Assembly (NCBI GenBank): GCA_017432005.1
Contig: JAFRKA010000003.1
Coordinates: 1-64,000, forward strand
Source of the DNA: Erysipelotrichaceae bacterium
Lineage (GTDB): Bacteria > Bacillota_I > Bacilli_A > Erysipelotrichales > Erysipelotrichaceae
Direction of reading: 5' to 3'
Length of the DNA stretch: 64,000 nt
A model generated the notes under the pieces. It saw only the letters and a program-made list of their open reading frames with translations. It ran no database searches and had not been told where the DNA came from. The translations under genes and the position numbers were made by a program. Positions 25,366-34,307 of this stretch are shown piece after piece (the stretch's first letter is position 1; every line of letters starts with the position of its first letter).

Positions 25366-25458
25366 TGGCGGAGACGGTGGGATTCGAACCCACGGACCGC
25401 GTTTATGCGATCAAACGATTTCGAGTCGTTCTCGTTATGACCACTTCGATACATCTCC
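25366..25458 (-). tRNA. tRNA-Ser (anticodon CGA)
   Basis: The 93-nt minus-strand sequence begins GGAGATG and ends CGTCTCCGCCA. The acceptor stem pairs with one G-U; the loop CTCGAAA between AACGA and TCGTT gives anticodon CGA. A long variable arm and the T-loop GTTCGAATCC are present, and CCA is encoded. All fit tRNA-Ser reading UCG. Confidence 0.93.
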
Positions 25459-25507
25459 GTATACAGTTGTCCGTTACCGGTCAACTGTTATTATATCATT
25501 TTGGATT

Positions 25508-26164
25508 TTACTGATTATCGATTTGTTCCAGGAAATGGTAATAATGATCATCACATGTTCCGGTCAGATCTTCAGAAGCGTTATTGAATTTTACCTTGGT
25601 ATAGACGAAGTCGATCGGATCGAAGACCTCTTCCCTGAGCGGACTTACGATAAGCAGATAGTCGTTCGTCTTTTCCCAGTCATAACCTTTTACCAGCAGA
25701 TCTTTCTTTAAAGCCGTTTCACCGAAACAGATCCCCAGACAGACGGCCAGTTTGTACAGATCTTCTTCAGATCTCAACTGGGATTTGATGTTGCGGACAA
25801 AGTTGATCGTCTGATCGATCCTGAAAAACATTCCTTCGATCTTCTTGCCGATAGCCTTCTTCGCCAGATCGTCTGCTCTTTCACACATGGAATCGATGTT
25901 GTAACCTTCGATATAAGTCCTGCCGTCATGGGTCTTGTAGAAGTCGATCTTTTTCAAGATCTCTTCTGGCAGCGCTTTGGCTTCATCGGTCTTAAAAATG
26001 TTGTGTTCCCTGTCATATCTGATCATCGATCCCAGCATCTCCATGTTCGTAACAGAAGACATGCCTTCGGCCGGAAGGTTTAGATTGTCCACATCGATAT
26101 CGGGATAACGTTCTTTGACGAATTCCCTTTCTTCTTCATTCAGTCTCAGTATGTTGTAGATCAT
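25508..26164 (-). CDS. Hypothetical protein
   Basis: This 218-residue cytosolic protein is mainly helical and acidic, with recognisable stretches EEEREFVKERYPDIDVDN and RSEEDLYKLAVCLGICFGE. The latter resembles a short motif seen in DUF3806-like proteins, but I cannot assign a family with confidence. Its ATG lies 10 bases after the glycosidase stop, so it is probably the second gene of that operon. No signal peptide or membrane segment is visible. Confidence 0.65.
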   Translation of the reverse strand: MIYNILRLNEEEREFVKERYPDIDVDNLNLPAEGMSSVTNMEMLGSMIRYDREHNIFKTDEAKALPEEILKKIDFYKTHDGRTYIEGYNIDSMCERADDLAKKAIGKKIEGMFFRIDQTINFVRNIKSQLRSEEDLYKLAVCLGICFGETALKKDLLVKGYDWEKTNDYLLIVSPLREEVFDPIDFVYTKVKFNNASEDLTGTCDDHYYHFLEQIDNQ

Positions 26165-26173
26165 ATGTGTGCC

Positions 26174-28501
26174 TCACTCGATCGTGTAGGATATCTCTTT
26201 TCCTTCAAGACCTTCACAGGAGATGATGAGTTTTCCTGTACCTTTCTTGCCTGTGGTCTTCACATAGGTACCGATCATGCCGCCTTCCAATGTTGCGTTG
26301 GCAGGACCGACAAGTTCCAGTTCACCTTCACATTCAAAATGCAGCGGCAGCTGAGCGAATGAAGCGATCGTGTCGTTCTCATCGAGGATCCTGATCCTGA
26401 CGGCAGCCATATCATAGGTATCGCTTTCGTGCAGGACGTTGGAACTGCTGGTGACTTCAAGGTGCAGATGACTGCTCGGACAGAGCGTCTTGGAACAGAC
26501 GACCTTGCCGTCCTTTATTCCATCAAAGCGCCAGACCGTAGCTTCTCCTCCCCAGTTTCCTACGTATTTCCCGTAGAGTCCGTGGAGGTATTCATAGTTG
26601 AGATCATACTTCTTTGCGGCAGCAAGGATCTTGAGTTTATGTCGCATCGGCAGACTGTCGACACCATAGCGGGCTGCTGCCACCAGGAAACTGTGGATGG
26701 CCTTTTCCTTGTCTCCCTCAAGACCTTCCTTTGTTTTTAACAGATCACCGACCGTATCATCGATCCAGATCGGTCCATGATTGAGTGCTTTGAAACGCGA
26801 GTATTTATACTCCTTGACGAAGTCGTTGTTTTTGTAGAGTTTTATGCTGTCGGCATTGGAGAAGACATAGATTTTCCCGAGATTGCCGGCAGGATAATCA
26901 CCGATATCCATCGTCGTACCGACTTCGAGCACCGGTCTTTTTTCTCCCTGCATGGCGTAGACCGCAGCTGCCAGTTTCGGGTTGCGGAACGCATCCATGA
27001 CGCCGTGGTAACAGATCCTGTCACCGCTGCCGAAATCCTTGTGTGTCGCATAGTCGAACATGCACCACTGGAAGACACCGGTATGTTCATGACTGCCTAA
27101 GGCTCCGTTCATGACTCGCGCATGACGCAGAGCGTGTTCCTGTCTGACTTCCCACTTGTCAAAAGACTTGGTCGGAAACATATGACCGTTGGCTTCCGAG
27201 ATCAGTAAAGCCTTTTTCATGTCGGTCGTGACATCTTTCTTCTTGCGGACCGGTCCATTGTTGCCGCAGTGTGAGAAATCGTTGTAGGCATAGACGTCTT
27301 CGAAAAGCTTGCTCTTGGTGATATAGCGCACACCGGAAGTCGGTCTGGAAGGATCCAGTTCATGAGCGATCCGATTGGTCTCTTTATAAAATTCATCATC
27401 GTCAGCACTTTCGTTGATCCTGACGCCCCACAATACGATCGAAGGATGATTGCGGTACTGCAAGACCATCTCCTTCACATGTTCACAAGCGACTTTCTTC
27501 CACTGCTGATCACCGATGTGCTGCCAGCCCGGGATCTCCGTGAATACCAGTAGACCCATCTCATCACAGGCATCGATGAAAGCGTGGGACTGCGGATAAT
27601 GGGAAGTACGCACCGCGTTGCAGCAGAGCTCTTCTTTCAGGATACGGGCATCCTCTACCTGCAGTGAATCAGAGACCGCATAACCGACATACGGATAACA
27701 CTGATGACGGTCCAGTCCGCGCATGATCATCTTTTTGCCGTTGAGATAGAAAGCTCTGGCTGTGAATTCGATCGTCCTGAATCCAAATCTGACGTTTTTC
27801 TTAGCCCCACTAGCCAGTGATACTTCGCAATGATATAGATTCGGATCATCTGTACTCCATGGTTTTACACCATTTGCTTTCAGCGTGATCTCGTTTTTAT
27901 CCGTGACGGTTTCATTCAGAACGTTTCCGTCCTTATCCAGGATCTTTATCGTCTTATCCTGTTTCTGATCACCGTCTATCTCGATCTTCAGATGAGCTTC
28001 ATCAAGAGACGGTGTTGTGACGAAAACGTCCTTGATATATTCTTTCTCTTCTATATCCAGCCAGACTGATCGGTAGATACCGCCGTAGGTGAGGTAATCG
28101 ATGACGAATCCGAACGGCGGGATCGTCGGGTTCTCAGTTGAATCCAGTCTGACAGCTACTTCACATTCTTCTCCGGCTTTTACTTCTTCACTGATCTCCA
28201 CTCTGAATGCTGTATAGCCTCCTTTATGAGTGATCAGTTCTTTTCCGTTTACATATACAGTAGCGATATGTGCAGCTCCGTCAAACTGCAGGAAGACTCT
28301 TTTGCCTTCAGCTTCTTCAGGGATGAGTACCTTCTTCCGGTATCCACTGATCATCTGATAGTCTTTGTCATCGCTGTAATGCAAAGACATCAGCTTCACG
28401 GTGTGCGGTATGCGTACCTCTTCGGTATCTTTATCTATAAAACGCAGGAAATCTTCACTCCATGTCTTTGAAAACTGCCAGCCATTATTGATTTTATACA
28501 T
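26174..28501 (-). CDS. Glycoside hydrolase family 2 (beta-galactosidase/glucuronidase type)
   Basis: The 775-residue enzyme has the GH2 order: N-terminal jelly-roll sugar-binding domain, an Ig-like domain (about 185-260), then the TIM barrel. The barrel has IMRGLDRHQCYP, the acid/base in LWGVRINES (Glu364) and a nucleophile in LLISEANGH (Glu436). It hydrolyses beta-linked sugars; the type (galactose, glucuronic acid, mannose) cannot be fixed by eye. It has no signal peptide, so it acts on imported oligosaccharides. A C-terminal beta-sandwich (about 680-775) completes it. The gene at 25508 follows in the same operon. Confidence 0.92.
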   Translation of the reverse strand: MYKINNGWQFSKTWSEDFLRFIDKDTEEVRIPHTVKLMSLHYSDDKDYQMISGYRKKVLIPEEAEGKRVFLQFDGAAHIATVYVNGKELITHKGGYTAFRVEISEEVKAGEECEVAVRLDSTENPTIPPFGFVIDYLTYGGIYRSVWLDIEEKEYIKDVFVTTPSLDEAHLKIEIDGDQKQDKTIKILDKDGNVLNETVTDKNEITLKANGVKPWSTDDPNLYHCEVSLASGAKKNVRFGFRTIEFTARAFYLNGKKMIMRGLDRHQCYPYVGYAVSDSLQVEDARILKEELCCNAVRTSHYPQSHAFIDACDEMGLLVFTEIPGWQHIGDQQWKKVACEHVKEMVLQYRNHPSIVLWGVRINESADDDEFYKETNRIAHELDPSRPTSGVRYITKSKLFEDVYAYNDFSHCGNNGPVRKKKDVTTDMKKALLISEANGHMFPTKSFDKWEVRQEHALRHARVMNGALGSHEHTGVFQWCMFDYATHKDFGSGDRICYHGVMDAFRNPKLAAAVYAMQGEKRPVLEVGTTMDIGDYPAGNLGKIYVFSNADSIKLYKNNDFVKEYKYSRFKALNHGPIWIDDTVGDLLKTKEGLEGDKEKAIHSFLVAAARYGVDSLPMRHKLKILAAAKKYDLNYEYLHGLYGKYVGNWGGEATVWRFDGIKDGKVVCSKTLCPSSHLHLEVTSSSNVLHESDTYDMAAVRIRILDENDTIASFAQLPLHFECEGELELVGPANATLEGGMIGTYVKTTGKKGTGKLIISCEGLEGKEISYTIE

Positions 28502-28635
28502 ATCGTCACCTCTTATTCATATCCATCTTATCACACATAAAAAATGCAGGCTTTGAAGAAGTGCCCTGATCAAAGACAAAAAGAATCTGATGATTTTTGG
28601 ATGATATAGGATCAGTGAAGATCTGGAAAACTCTT

Positions 28636-28932
28636 TTATCCTGATGTTTCAACTCGATAGATCACATATTCGACATTCGGATCAGAAAATACCGGAATTA
28701 TTATAGTTTTATCGCTGCCGAAACCACTCAGGTCATTCTCTGACACAAGATATTCCACGCCGATCTTAGAAAGATCGTCAACATTCAGAATAATGTTGAT
28801 CCAATCATCGTTGAGTACTTCAGGTCTGGTCTTTTCTGTATCTGTTAGTTCGACCGTGATGTGTGCATAACGGTTATAACGGTCTTCATAAAGACCGGTT
28901 GGATCCAGCTGTTTCCACAGCTCAACATTCAT
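28636..28932 (-). CDS. Short hypothetical protein, possible C-terminal remnant of a YfhO/DUF6044-like membrane protein
   Basis: The 98-residue protein has no signal or membrane segment. Its pattern NRYAHITVELTD, then INIILNVDDLSKIGVEYLVS and a final VEYVIYRVE resembles the soluble C-terminus of large YfhO or DUF6044 membrane proteins, where a similar DLKxLGVKYILS segment occurs. No membrane part is found upstream, so this is either a decayed remnant or an independent small gene. The link is from memory of family patterns and is weak. Confidence 0.45.
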   Translation of the reverse strand: MNVELWKQLDPTGLYEDRYNRYAHITVELTDTEKTRPEVLNDDWINIILNVDDLSKIGVEYLVSENDLSGFGSDKTIIIPVFSDPNVEYVIYRVETSG

Positions 28933-28989
28933 ATATGTATTAGTACAGTTGATTGTATGAAAATGTATATTTAGAATATAAAGATATAA

Positions 28990-29014
28990 AAAGAAGCTCT
29001 GATAAAGCTTCTCT
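28990..29014 (-). terminator. Terminator after the gene at 29020
   Basis: On the minus strand AGAAGCT pairs with AGCTTCT around a 7-nt loop, followed by TTTTTA. It begins 8 bases after the stop codon. Confidence 0.75.
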
Positions 29015-29019
29015 GGGTT

Positions 29020-29469
29020 CTATTTCGGCGGTCTGTTTTTGCCTCTTCTGATCGTGATATCAAGTTCCTTAAGCTGTTCATATACCTCGTCAGCCGCCTT
29101 CTTCAGAACATCGACATCATATCCTCTTTCATTCATTACGTGTTCGAATGCTTTCGCATAATCACGTTTGAATCTGGTGTTGAGTTCGTGCCAATTGATG
29201 TTTTTGAAATAAGGGAGCGCTTTCTCATCAGCTTTAACTCTTCCCTGTCTGATCAGTACAGCGATCAGCGGATAACCGGGATAGGCCTGCCAGTAAGTGG
29301 CGTTGTCGTTGGAAGAATAGACATCACCTTCCCAGACCACGGTATAAGACTTCTTACCGTTTGATGACTGAACATGTGCTTCGTTAACGTCATCAGAAAA
29401 CTCAACGCGCCCATCAGCCAGCGCACTGAACGCTTCATAGATCTTTTCGATCGGTCCGACTTTTTCCAT
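29020..29469 (-). CDS. Conserved hypothetical protein
   Basis: The 149-residue protein starts MEKVGPIEKIYEAFSALADGRVE, has a central AYPGYPLIAVLIRQGRV and ends in the basic KRDYAKAFEHVMNERGYD and RRGKNRPPK. No signal peptide or membrane helix is visible. The layout, a small alpha/beta domain followed by a helical basic tail, is seen in proteins annotated only as hypothetical in Bacillota. I do not assign a function. It is a single gene with its own terminator. Confidence 0.65.
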   Translation of the reverse strand: MEKVGPIEKIYEAFSALADGRVEFSDDVNEAHVQSSNGKKSYTVVWEGDVYSSNDNATYWQAYPGYPLIAVLIRQGRVKADEKALPYFKNINWHELNTRFKRDYAKAFEHVMNERGYDVDVLKKAADEVYEQLKELDITIRRGKNRPPK

Positions 29470-29528
29470 TATTCCTTAATTCTAACAGAAACGGAAAGCC
29501 TCTTAAAATAACATAATTTTTAAGATGA

Positions 29529-29972
29529 GGAGCTTATAAATATGCCTGGCTGATCGAAAAAATCAGAGAGAATCAGGACAGCGGACTGGAGATTTCGCAG
29601 GCGATCGACAGTACTATAATGATGTTGCCGGAAGACTTCGTGATCAGAAAAATCCTGACGGCAGAAAGAGTAGAGGTGATAGATATGCTGCTTTGGGAAT
29701 ACGATGAAGAATACGAGAAAAGGTGCCAGTTAAGAGATAAAGAAAGAGCGGATCTTGAAGCTAAAAGAGCTGATATGGAAGCTAAAAGAGCTGACCAGGA
29801 AACCAAAAAAGCTGATATGGCAATAGAAAGAGCGAATCAACTGGAAATAATGAACAATCAGCTGAAAGATGAGTTCAGTAAAGAAAAACTTAAACATAAA
29901 GAAGATGTCGAAAGGCTGGAAGAGGAGATTCGTTTATTGGAAGAATCTCTGGCGTCCAAAAACATCAATTAG
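29529..29972 (+). pseudogene. Decayed C-terminal remnant of an Rpn/PD-(D/E)XK transposase-like gene
   Basis: Before the ATG at 29619 the same frame is open back to a TGA at 29526 and reads YKYAWLIEKIRENQ, then LPEDFVIRKILTAERVEVID. These match the tail of the split Rpn gene at 158-984 (LKEYAYFIKEIRDR, LPEDFVIRQLLIVNMAEVMD). The nuclease domain is absent. The end is a coiled coil with short repeats of the type EAKRADMEAKRADQE. A terminator follows at 29998. Possibly a fragment left by deletion; a coiled-coil protein starting at 29619 could still be made. Confidence 0.75.
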
Positions 29973-29997
29973 ATTAATTTGAATAACAGGAATACTT

Positions 29998-30027
29998 ACC
30001 GCTATCAGTAACTGATGGCGGTTTTTT
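29998..30027. terminator. Terminator between the Rpn remnant and the MATE gene
   Basis: ACCGCTATCAG and CTGATGGCGGT form an 11-bp stem (one G-T pair) with a TAA loop, followed by six T on the plus strand. Confidence 0.8.
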
Positions 30028-31384
30028 ATTCGTTACCGGAGAGAATCCTGTTGTACACGACGATCCACAGGATCAGCTGCGCAGAAAGCGTTATGGTCCA
30101 GCTTAAAGGAAAGCAGAGATAGAGGACCTGTGGAGTATGGTGGGTGCTGAAATAAGTAAAGATATATGCCAGACGGAATCCGCAGACACCAAACAGTGTG
30201 ATGATCGTCGGCAGATTGGACAGACCCATGCCTCGGATACTGTTGACCACTACATCCAGAGCGCCATTAAGGAACAGGAAGAGCGTTACGCACTGAAGAC
30301 GGATCATTCCCAGCCTGATGACTTCGCTTTCATCTGAAAGCAATCCCAGCAAAGTGTTGCCGTTGAGCAGGATAAACAGACCGATCGCAAAGGCTCCGAT
30401 ACTTCCCATCAGCACCGATTCGATGATCAGTTTTCTGATCTTTTTGTACTGACCGGCTCCATACATCTGAGAGGTGAAAGTCAGAGACGCCTGCGGGAAG
30501 GCATCCACAAAGACATAGACGTATTCTTCGATCGCACAGGCAGCCGTGTTGGCAGCGACGAATGTTGAACCAAAGGAATTGATACTGGACTGGACGATCA
30601 TGTTGCTGAAAGAAAACAGCTGATTCTGCAAAGCTGAAGGTATGCCATACGCCAGGATCTTCCCCGCCATCTCGCTGTCGTAGTTTTCTCTGTCGATCTC
30701 CAGGGATACGATGCTGTTGTTTTTGAGCAGTTTCTTCAGGATCAGAAAAGCTCCGAAATATTGAGATATGACGGTGGCGATAGCCACTCCGGCTACATTC
30801 AACCTGAATACGACGACAAACAGCAGGTTCAGTATGACATTCAATGCTCCGGATACAGCCAGATAGACAGTCGGATTTCTGGTATCGCCGCTGGCTCTTA
30901 AAACCGAGGAACCGAAATCAAAGATACCGATCGCTGCACCACAAAGGAAATAGATCCGCAGATAGAGGGTCGCATCTTTCATGATATCTGCCGGTGTGCT
31001 CTGCCATTTCAGCATCATCGAGGCAAACAAGACACCGAACAGCGATACGGCTGTTCCGGCAACAAGACCGATGAACATCCCGGAAAAGACAGCTTTCTTT
31101 ATGCCTTCGTGTTTTCTCGCTCCAATCAGACGGGAGACCAGAACATTGGCACCCATGGACAGACCGTTGAGTCCCCACATGAAAAAGACCGTGATCGGTG
31201 CAGTCGTTCCTACGGCAGCCAGGCCTTGTTTGGAGGCAAAGTTTCCTACGACCAGCGTATCCGCAAACTGGAACGTGATCTGCAGGATGTTTGACAACAT
31301 CAAAGGCCAGACAAAAAGCAGGATATTCTTTATCAGTGATCCGTTCAGGATGTCGATCATTTCCTTCTGTCTTTCTTCTTCCAC
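30026..31384 (-). CDS. MATE-family efflux transporter
   Basis: The 452-residue protein has twelve predicted membrane segments in two MATE halves. Helix 1 carries LFVWPLMLSNILQITFQFADTLVVGNF and the second half the matching QNQLFSFSNMIVQSSINSFGS. MATE proteins exchange organic cations or drugs for Na+ or H+. The first codon is uncertain: a GTG at 31384 lies only 9 bases after a TATAAT box, while an ATG at 31360 has AAGG too close to it. The gene is monocistronic; its 3' end reaches a shared terminator. Confidence 0.88.
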   Translation of the reverse strand: MEEERQKEMIDILNGSLIKNILLFVWPLMLSNILQITFQFADTLVVGNFASKQGLAAVGTTAPITVFFMWGLNGLSMGANVLVSRLIGARKHEGIKKAVFSGMFIGLVAGTAVSLFGVLFASMMLKWQSTPADIMKDATLYLRIYFLCGAAIGIFDFGSSVLRASGDTRNPTVYLAVSGALNVILNLLFVVVFRLNVAGVAIATVISQYFGAFLILKKLLKNNSIVSLEIDRENYDSEMAGKILAYGIPSALQNQLFSFSNMIVQSSINSFGSTFVAANTAACAIEEYVYVFVDAFPQASLTFTSQMYGAGQYKKIRKLIIESVLMGSIGAFAIGLFILLNGNTLLGLLSDESEVIRLGMIRLQCVTLFLFLNGALDVVVNSIRGMGLSNLPTIITLFGVCGFRLAYIFTYFSTHHTPQVLYLCFPLSWTITLSAQLILWIVVYNRILSGNE

Positions 31385-31414
31385 AATGACTTAATTATAC
31401 TCTATGACAGAAGA

Positions 31415-31443
31415 AAAGCTGCCGCTCCTTGTGCGACAGCTTT
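31415..31443 (-). terminator. Terminator of the DUF362 gene
   Basis: AAAGCTG/CAGCTTT with an inner CGC/GCG step, 4 bases after the DUF362 stop on the minus strand and followed by TTTTCTTC. Confidence 0.7.
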
Positions 31444-31446
31444 GTT

Positions 31447-32454
31447 TTAGTATTCGATCCTCTTGAACGGTTTTACATCCTTGACCGCATCTTTGGTACT
31501 GATGATTGTCTCACCGTTATCCAGATCGATCAGGATGTAACGGTCATTGCCCATACCCAGTTCCTTCATATAAGTGAGCTGACGGAAACCGTGACGGCTC
31601 TCCATCCTTTCCCACAGAGCACCATTCTGTTCCTTGGTCATCGCATGGACGAGATCGACGCAGGCACTGTCGATGGCGCAGATGTCCGTAGATGCCAGGA
31701 TGCCGACGTTAGGCGTGACGACCGGTTCGGCAGCCAGACCTTCACAGTCACAGGATACTGACATGTTTCTCATGACATTCACATAGCAGACTCTCTTTCC
31801 GAAGTAATCGATGGTGGCTTTAGTGGATTCGGTGATCTTCTCCATCAGTTCTTCCTTGGATACGGACCACTGGCCTTCTCCCTCGTTGGTATGGATCATC
31901 CTCTTACCTATCTTGCCGTCGGCGCAGCCGATACCGATGTTCTTATTGGAACCGCCAAAGCCGCCCTGGACATGTCCCTTGAAATGGGTCAGGGTGAACA
32001 GCGAATCATACTTGAGCATGTTCTTGCCTACGGTCATATGATCGAACCACTTGCCGCCTTCTACCGGCAGATCAGCCGTACCGTCTTCATCAGTGATATC
32101 GACAGGGCAGAAAGTCCAGCCGTTGACTTCCAGTGTCTCACGGTGCTTCTCGGTCGTATCGCGGTCACCGACATAGTAGGTGTTCGTCTCGATGATCGTT
32201 GCATCTTTCAGTGTCTCACTGGTCTCAATGACTTCCTTGACCCAGGAAGCCGGAGTAAAGTTCGGGCCGTTCTTTTCGCCGGTATGGAGCTTTACTGCTA
32301 CCTTGCCGCAGATATTGCCGTTAACTTTTTCATATGCTTTCTTTATTCCCTCAGGAGAGATGTCTCTGGTGAAATATACGATAGATTCGTTGCCCTTTCG
32401 GTCTTCATACGGAACATAGATGTTGCCGTCTGTTGCCGCCTTGATTTCTGACAT
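31447..32454 (-). CDS. DUF362 domain protein
   Basis: The 335-residue protein has the DUF362 core: GKVAVKLHTGEKNGPNFTP near residue 50, an internal FTLTHFKGHVQGGFGGSNKNIGIG and PNVGILASTDICAIDSACVD. Proteins of this family often carry an added 4Fe-4S ferredoxin domain; this one lacks it, having only scattered Cys such as SVSCDCEG. The function of DUF362 is unknown, with a proposed link to iron-sulfur or redox enzymes. GAGGAAACATA precedes the ATG. It stands alone with its own terminator. Confidence 0.85.
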   Translation of the reverse strand: MSEIKAATDGNIYVPYEDRKGNESIVYFTRDISPEGIKKAYEKVNGNICGKVAVKLHTGEKNGPNFTPASWVKEVIETSETLKDATIIETNTYYVGDRDTTEKHRETLEVNGWTFCPVDITDEDGTADLPVEGGKWFDHMTVGKNMLKYDSLFTLTHFKGHVQGGFGGSNKNIGIGCADGKIGKRMIHTNEGEGQWSVSKEELMEKITESTKATIDYFGKRVCYVNVMRNMSVSCDCEGLAAEPVVTPNVGILASTDICAIDSACVDLVHAMTKEQNGALWERMESRHGFRQLTYMKELGMGNDRYILIDLDNGETIISTKDAVKDVKPFKRIEY

Positions 32455-32524
32455 ATTATGTTTCCTCTTCTTTCAGTTACATTATAACCTGAACCGCCTG
32501 CATACCCTGTGTTTTTGCATCAAT

Positions 32525-32532
32525 GATACAAT
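32525..32532 (+). promoter_or_regulatory. Extended -10 promoter predicted to start transcription at the ATG at 32539
   Basis: TGATACAAT is an extended -10 element. Transcription would begin about 7 nt later, at or next to the ATG at 32539, leaving no room for a ribosome binding site; no good -35 box is visible. Confidence 0.5.
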
Positions 32533-32538
32533 CATAGT

Positions 32539-33060
32539 ATGGAAAAACAGTTCAGTATCTATCTCAAGATCGATGATGAGGCTGCAAAGTATCATTACCT
32601 GCTGCTTCTGGATACCGTGGCCAACACTGCCGATGTCTGTTATCTGGATAATTCTCTTCTCACCACCGGTGACGATGAAGATATCGTCAGGCTGTTTTCC
32701 AAAGCGCCCGATTACCATCTGAACATCAAGTCAGAGGCTCTGGCCATCATCGTCGACGAACTGGGCGGCATCACCTGCAACGGTCAGCAGTTAGACGGAA
32801 AAGCAGCTCTAGAGACCGCCAGAGAAGGAAGGCTCGACAAGATGCTGGATGCGATCGGTGAAAAACTGAACGCCTCACATAAACTGGTCTTCATGCTTCC
32901 TTCACTGATCTCTTCCATCAAAGATCTCTATGAGAGCGATCTGCACATCATGGAAGCAATCAAAACAGCGATCGGTGAGATCCCTGATTTTCCCAAATGG
33001 AAAGCCAACATCGTCACCGACATCAGTAAGCTCACCAATAAGCAGTCTAATAGTTTATAA
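32539..33060 (+). CDS. Hypothetical protein, probably from a leaderless mRNA
   Basis: The 173-residue cytosolic protein is mixed alpha/beta. The N-terminal half has EKQFSIYLKIDDEAAKYHYL and a LDTVANTADVCYLDNSLL segment; the C-terminal half is helical with KLVFMLPSLISSIKDLYESD. I do not recognise the family. There is no Shine-Dalgarno site before the ATG, and a TGATACAAT box ends 6 nt before it. tRNA-Gly follows 10 bases after the stop and may share the transcript. Confidence 0.65.
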   Translation: MEKQFSIYLKIDDEAAKYHYLLLLDTVANTADVCYLDNSLLTTGDDEDIVRLFSKAPDYHLNIKSEALAIIVDELGGITCNGQQLDGKAALETAREGRLDKMLDAIGEKLNASHKLVFMLPSLISSIKDLYESDLHIMEAIKTAIGEIPDFPKWKANIVTDISKLTNKQSNSL

Positions 33061-33070
33061 TTAAGACGAT

Positions 33071-33144
33071 GCGAGCGTGGTTCAATGGTAGAACCCGACC
33101 TTCCCAAGGTTGTGACGCGGGTTCGATTCCCGTCGCTCGCTCCA
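33071..33144 (+). tRNA. tRNA-Gly (anticodon CCC)
   Basis: The 74-nt sequence starts GCGAGCG and ends CGCTCGCTCCA, with a 7-bp acceptor stem. The anticodon loop TTCCCAA between CGACC and GGTTG gives CCC. The D-arm TTCAATGGTAGAA and T-loop GTTCGATTCC are typical and CCA is encoded. Confidence 0.94.
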
Positions 33145-33154
33145 TTGGAACATA

Positions 33155-33182
33155 AAACATCTCGTACTGAGATGTTTTTATT
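33155..33182 (+). terminator. Terminator of tRNA-Gly
   Basis: AAACATCTC and GAGATGTTT form a 9-bp stem with a 5-nt loop, followed by TTATTT, 10 bases after the tRNA. Confidence 0.8.
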
Positions 33183-33215
33183 TAATCAAATGAAAAAACC
33201 AATAAAACCTGATCT

Positions 33216-34307
33216 TCAATCTATTTCAACGAATATCTTATTGGCATATCCGTTTTCATCGGTTTGTTCATACTTCAACGAAGAAGAAATACCTCTGACG
33301 ATCTTTAATGGAAGATCATCAGTTTTTTTATCAATAATATTGAACGGCTCATCACCATAGAGGACGGTTATCTCAACCCTTTCATCTTTATTGGAATAGA
33401 CGATGGTGAAATGAACTTTGTAGTCATCGAGTTTTTTAAGAAGGATCCCCTGGCACAGTTCCTCAAAGACCGAATGTATGTGGTATGACTTCTTGTAGTC
33501 GATCTGATTCTTGCGGCAGTATTCATCAATGGATGCATATGCGCCGTAAAAATCATAATCGCTGCTGTCGATCCTGAATTCCAGAACCTTGAGTCCGTTG
33601 ACAAAGCGTCTGGTTTTTTCTTTTTTAGGATTGCTGAAGATCGTTTCAGGATCACCTTCCTCATAGATGACACCTTCATCCATGTAGAAAAGACGGTTGC
33701 CTATCGTTCTGGCAAAATCCATATCATGGGTGACGATGATCATTGTCTTTCCGGTATTGGTGAGATCTTTGATGACGGCCTTGACCTCGCCGACCATCGC
33801 AGGATCAAGAGCGCTTACAGGTTCATCAAACAGAATGATCTCAGGATCCATGGCCAGAGTTCTGGCGATGGCGACACGCTGTTTCTGCCCACCGGAAAGC
33901 TGATTGGGATAGCTGAAGGCTTTCTGGAAAAGATTGACTCTTTTAAGCAGCGCTACTGCTTTGTCATAGGCTTCCTGTTTTCCTGTTTTAAGGATCTCGA
34001 TCTGCGGGACCATGACGTTTTCAATTACCGTCATATGTTCAAAAAGATTGAAATTCTGGAAGACCATGCCGACCTTCCTGCTCACTTTCAGAAGATCATA
34101 ACCCACAGCCGTTATCTCTTCACCGTCAATAAAGATCTGACCGCTGGTCGGCCTTTCCAGCATGTTTATGCATTTGATGAAAGTCGATTTGCCGCAGCCC
34201 GAAGGGCCGATGACGGAAATAATGTCTCCATCATTAATGGTCACCGAAAGATCGTTTACGATCGGATTGACACGGTATATTTTTACAAGATTCTTTATCT
34301 CAATCAT
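33216..34307 (-). CDS. Polar amino-acid ABC transporter ATPase with an extra C-terminal domain
   Basis: Residues 1-240 are a GlnQ/HisP-type ATPase: Walker A GPSGCGKST, Q-loop FQNFNLFEHMTV, signature LSGGQKQRVAIAR, Walker B IILFDEPVSALDP and switch THDM. The usual protein ends there, but this one has about 120 more residues (241-363) with HSVFEELCQGILLKKL and a late YGDEPFNI then LKIVRG. That pattern resembles a GHKL/anti-sigma ATPase-like fold, perhaps a regulatory domain; this is inference. It overlaps the permease stop by four bases (ATGA), behind GGAG. Confidence 0.85.
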   Translation of the reverse strand: MIEIKNLVKIYRVNPIVNDLSVTINDGDIISVIGPSGCGKSTFIKCINMLERPTSGQIFIDGEEITAVGYDLLKVSRKVGMVFQNFNLFEHMTVIENVMVPQIEILKTGKQEAYDKAVALLKRVNLFQKAFSYPNQLSGGQKQRVAIARTLAMDPEIILFDEPVSALDPAMVGEVKAVIKDLTNTGKTMIIVTHDMDFARTIGNRLFYMDEGVIYEEGDPETIFSNPKKEKTRRFVNGLKVLEFRIDSSDYDFYGAYASIDEYCRKNQIDYKKSYHIHSVFEELCQGILLKKLDDYKVHFTIVYSNKDERVEITVLYGDEPFNIIDKKTDDLPLKIVRGISSSLKYEQTDENGYANKIFVEID

